Part shown: positions 63,635 to 64,000 of the stretch, in pieces
Layout: the number at the start of each line of letters is the position of its first letter
How positions within the stretch are numbered: the stretch's first letter is position 1
DNA from: Clostridiaceae bacterium
GTDB lineage: Bacteria; Bacillota; Clostridia; Peptostreptococcales; Natronincolaceae
DNA length: 64,000 bases
Direction of reading: 5' to 3'
Assembly: GCA_020832135.1 (NCBI GenBank)
Contig: JAFIFG010000101.1
Span: 1-64,000 of the forward strand
Made by a program: the position numbers and the translations under genes
Notes under the pieces: model-generated
The model's input: the letters and a program-made list of their open reading frames with translations, nothing else
What the model was told of the DNA's origin: nothing
Databases searched by the model: none

Positions 63635-64000
63635 TTACTTTTCTCTATTTTCCACCAAATGTACTATGGCATTAGCATAGATTAATGTACTTTTCATTAA
63701 ACTATCAATGGCAATATATTCATTTGATTTATGGGCAGTTTTTTCCTCCCCTGGAAAAAGAGATCCAAAGGCTACACAATTTTCAATCGCCCTAGCATAG
63801 GTTGCACCCCCCGTAGCTATAGGTGCACCATTCATTCCCGTAGTTTCTTCATATACTTTTCTTAAAGTCTTTATTAAGTAGTGATCTTCAGGAACATATA
63901 GAGCCGGTAGTGAATCTAGTTCTTCTAAGGAAATATTGTAAGGAGACAAACCCTTTGTTAAAATATCCAATACTTCTTGTTTTTGCTTGGTAACTGGAAG
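63635..64000 (-). CDS. PepV-like dipeptidase (M20 family), C-terminal part; 5' end outside window
   Basis: The frame is open to the window end on the minus strand. The visible ~120 residues match the C-terminus of Sapep/PepV-type M20 dipeptidases: GGATYARAIENCVAFGSLFP and TAHKSNEYIAIDSLMKST. The His in KTAHKSNEY is the conserved late metal ligand. It cleaves dipeptides with an unblocked N-terminus and uses zinc. The catalytic core lies beyond the window. Confidence 0.9.
   Translation of the reverse strand, partial: LPVTKQKQEVLDILTKGLSPYNISLEELDSLPALYVPEDHYLIKTLRKVYEETTGMNGAPIATGGATYARAIENCVAFGSLFPGEEKTAHKSNEYIAIDSLMKSTLIYANAIVHLVENREK

Noticed and set aside
1-64000. Mobile elements, prophage, tRNA/rRNA genes, toxin-antitoxin or defence islands
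   Set aside because: None found by reading; no integrase, transposase, terminal repeats or tRNA-like cloverleaf was visible.

Overview
This 64 kb window is chromosomal DNA from a low-GC, endospore-forming member of the Clostridia. The evidence is the AT-rich sequence, strong AGGAGG ribosome binding sites, frequent TTG/GTG starts, spore genes (SleB/YpeB, an alpha/beta SASP, a Spo0E-like peptide, DUF1657), amino-acid-fermentation features (opine dehydrogenase, glutamate 2,3-aminomutase, acyl-CoA dehydratase activase) and a UGA codon that looks like selenocysteine. The gene content resembles Alkaliphilus-type organisms, but this is an impression and was not tested by a search. I see no phage, IS element, CRISPR array, rRNA or tRNA.

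Layout. 1-9.8 kb: 3' end of a chemoreceptor, opine dehydrogenase, a large SWIM/SNF2 helicase, a TetR regulator with its own promoter and palindrome, a KirBac-like K+ channel, and a chemoreceptor signalling domain fused to a solute-binding protein with no membrane segment. 10-20 kb: CNNM/CorC-type membrane protein, two small hypotheticals (one made of 40-residue repeats), glutamate 2,3-aminomutase, aspartate kinase, nucleoside-gate protein, DUF2935, nitrilase-family hydrolase, alpha/beta hydrolase, GIY-YIG protein, Spo0E-like peptide and ferritin. 20-29 kb: HAD phosphatase, an ECF S component plus class V aminotransferase behind a repeated operator-like motif, T-box-controlled asnA, a TPR membrane protein and typA. 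29.3-39.5 kb: a compact glycogen operon, glgB-glgC-glgD-glgA-glgP plus a GH13 amylase. 39.5-42.7 kb: a cobalt ECF transporter (cbiM-cbiQ-cbiO plus a small membrane protein) on the minus strand under a cobalamin riboswitch. 42.8-49 kb: a TerB-like protein, three genes of the 2-hydroxyacyl-CoA dehydratase activase type, DUF1385 and an MFS transporter. 49-56 kb: a TlpA/ResA-like selenoprotein candidate, spore-related small genes, rodA, mgtE and the sleB-ypeB pair. 56-64 kb: FAH-family hydrolase, NhaC-type antiporter, a PTS-IIC-like membrane protein under a tandem glycine riboswitch, a zinc-ribbon protein, a ferredoxin-like protein, pgi, murI and the 3' part of a PepV-like dipeptidase.

The genes follow three themes. 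Carbon storage and sugar-phosphate metabolism: the glycogen operon and pgi. Amino-acid metabolism and sensing: opine dehydrogenase, the aminomutase, aspartate kinase, T-box asnA, the glycine-riboswitch transporter and the acyl-CoA dehydratase activase. Sporulation and germination: the Spo0E-like peptide, SASP, DUF1657, SleB and YpeB. Most transcription units are separated by clear intrinsic terminators, many of them bidirectional between convergent genes.

The most unusual items are the in-frame UGA at the first CxxC position of a thioredoxin-like protein, the tandem glycine riboswitch in front of a PTS-IIC-like membrane protein, the cytoplasmic chemoreceptor/solute-binding-protein fusion, the aminomutase whose substrate residues match the glutamate enzyme rather than the lysine enzyme, and the array of six ATTGTATCTA-like boxes before the ECF S component.
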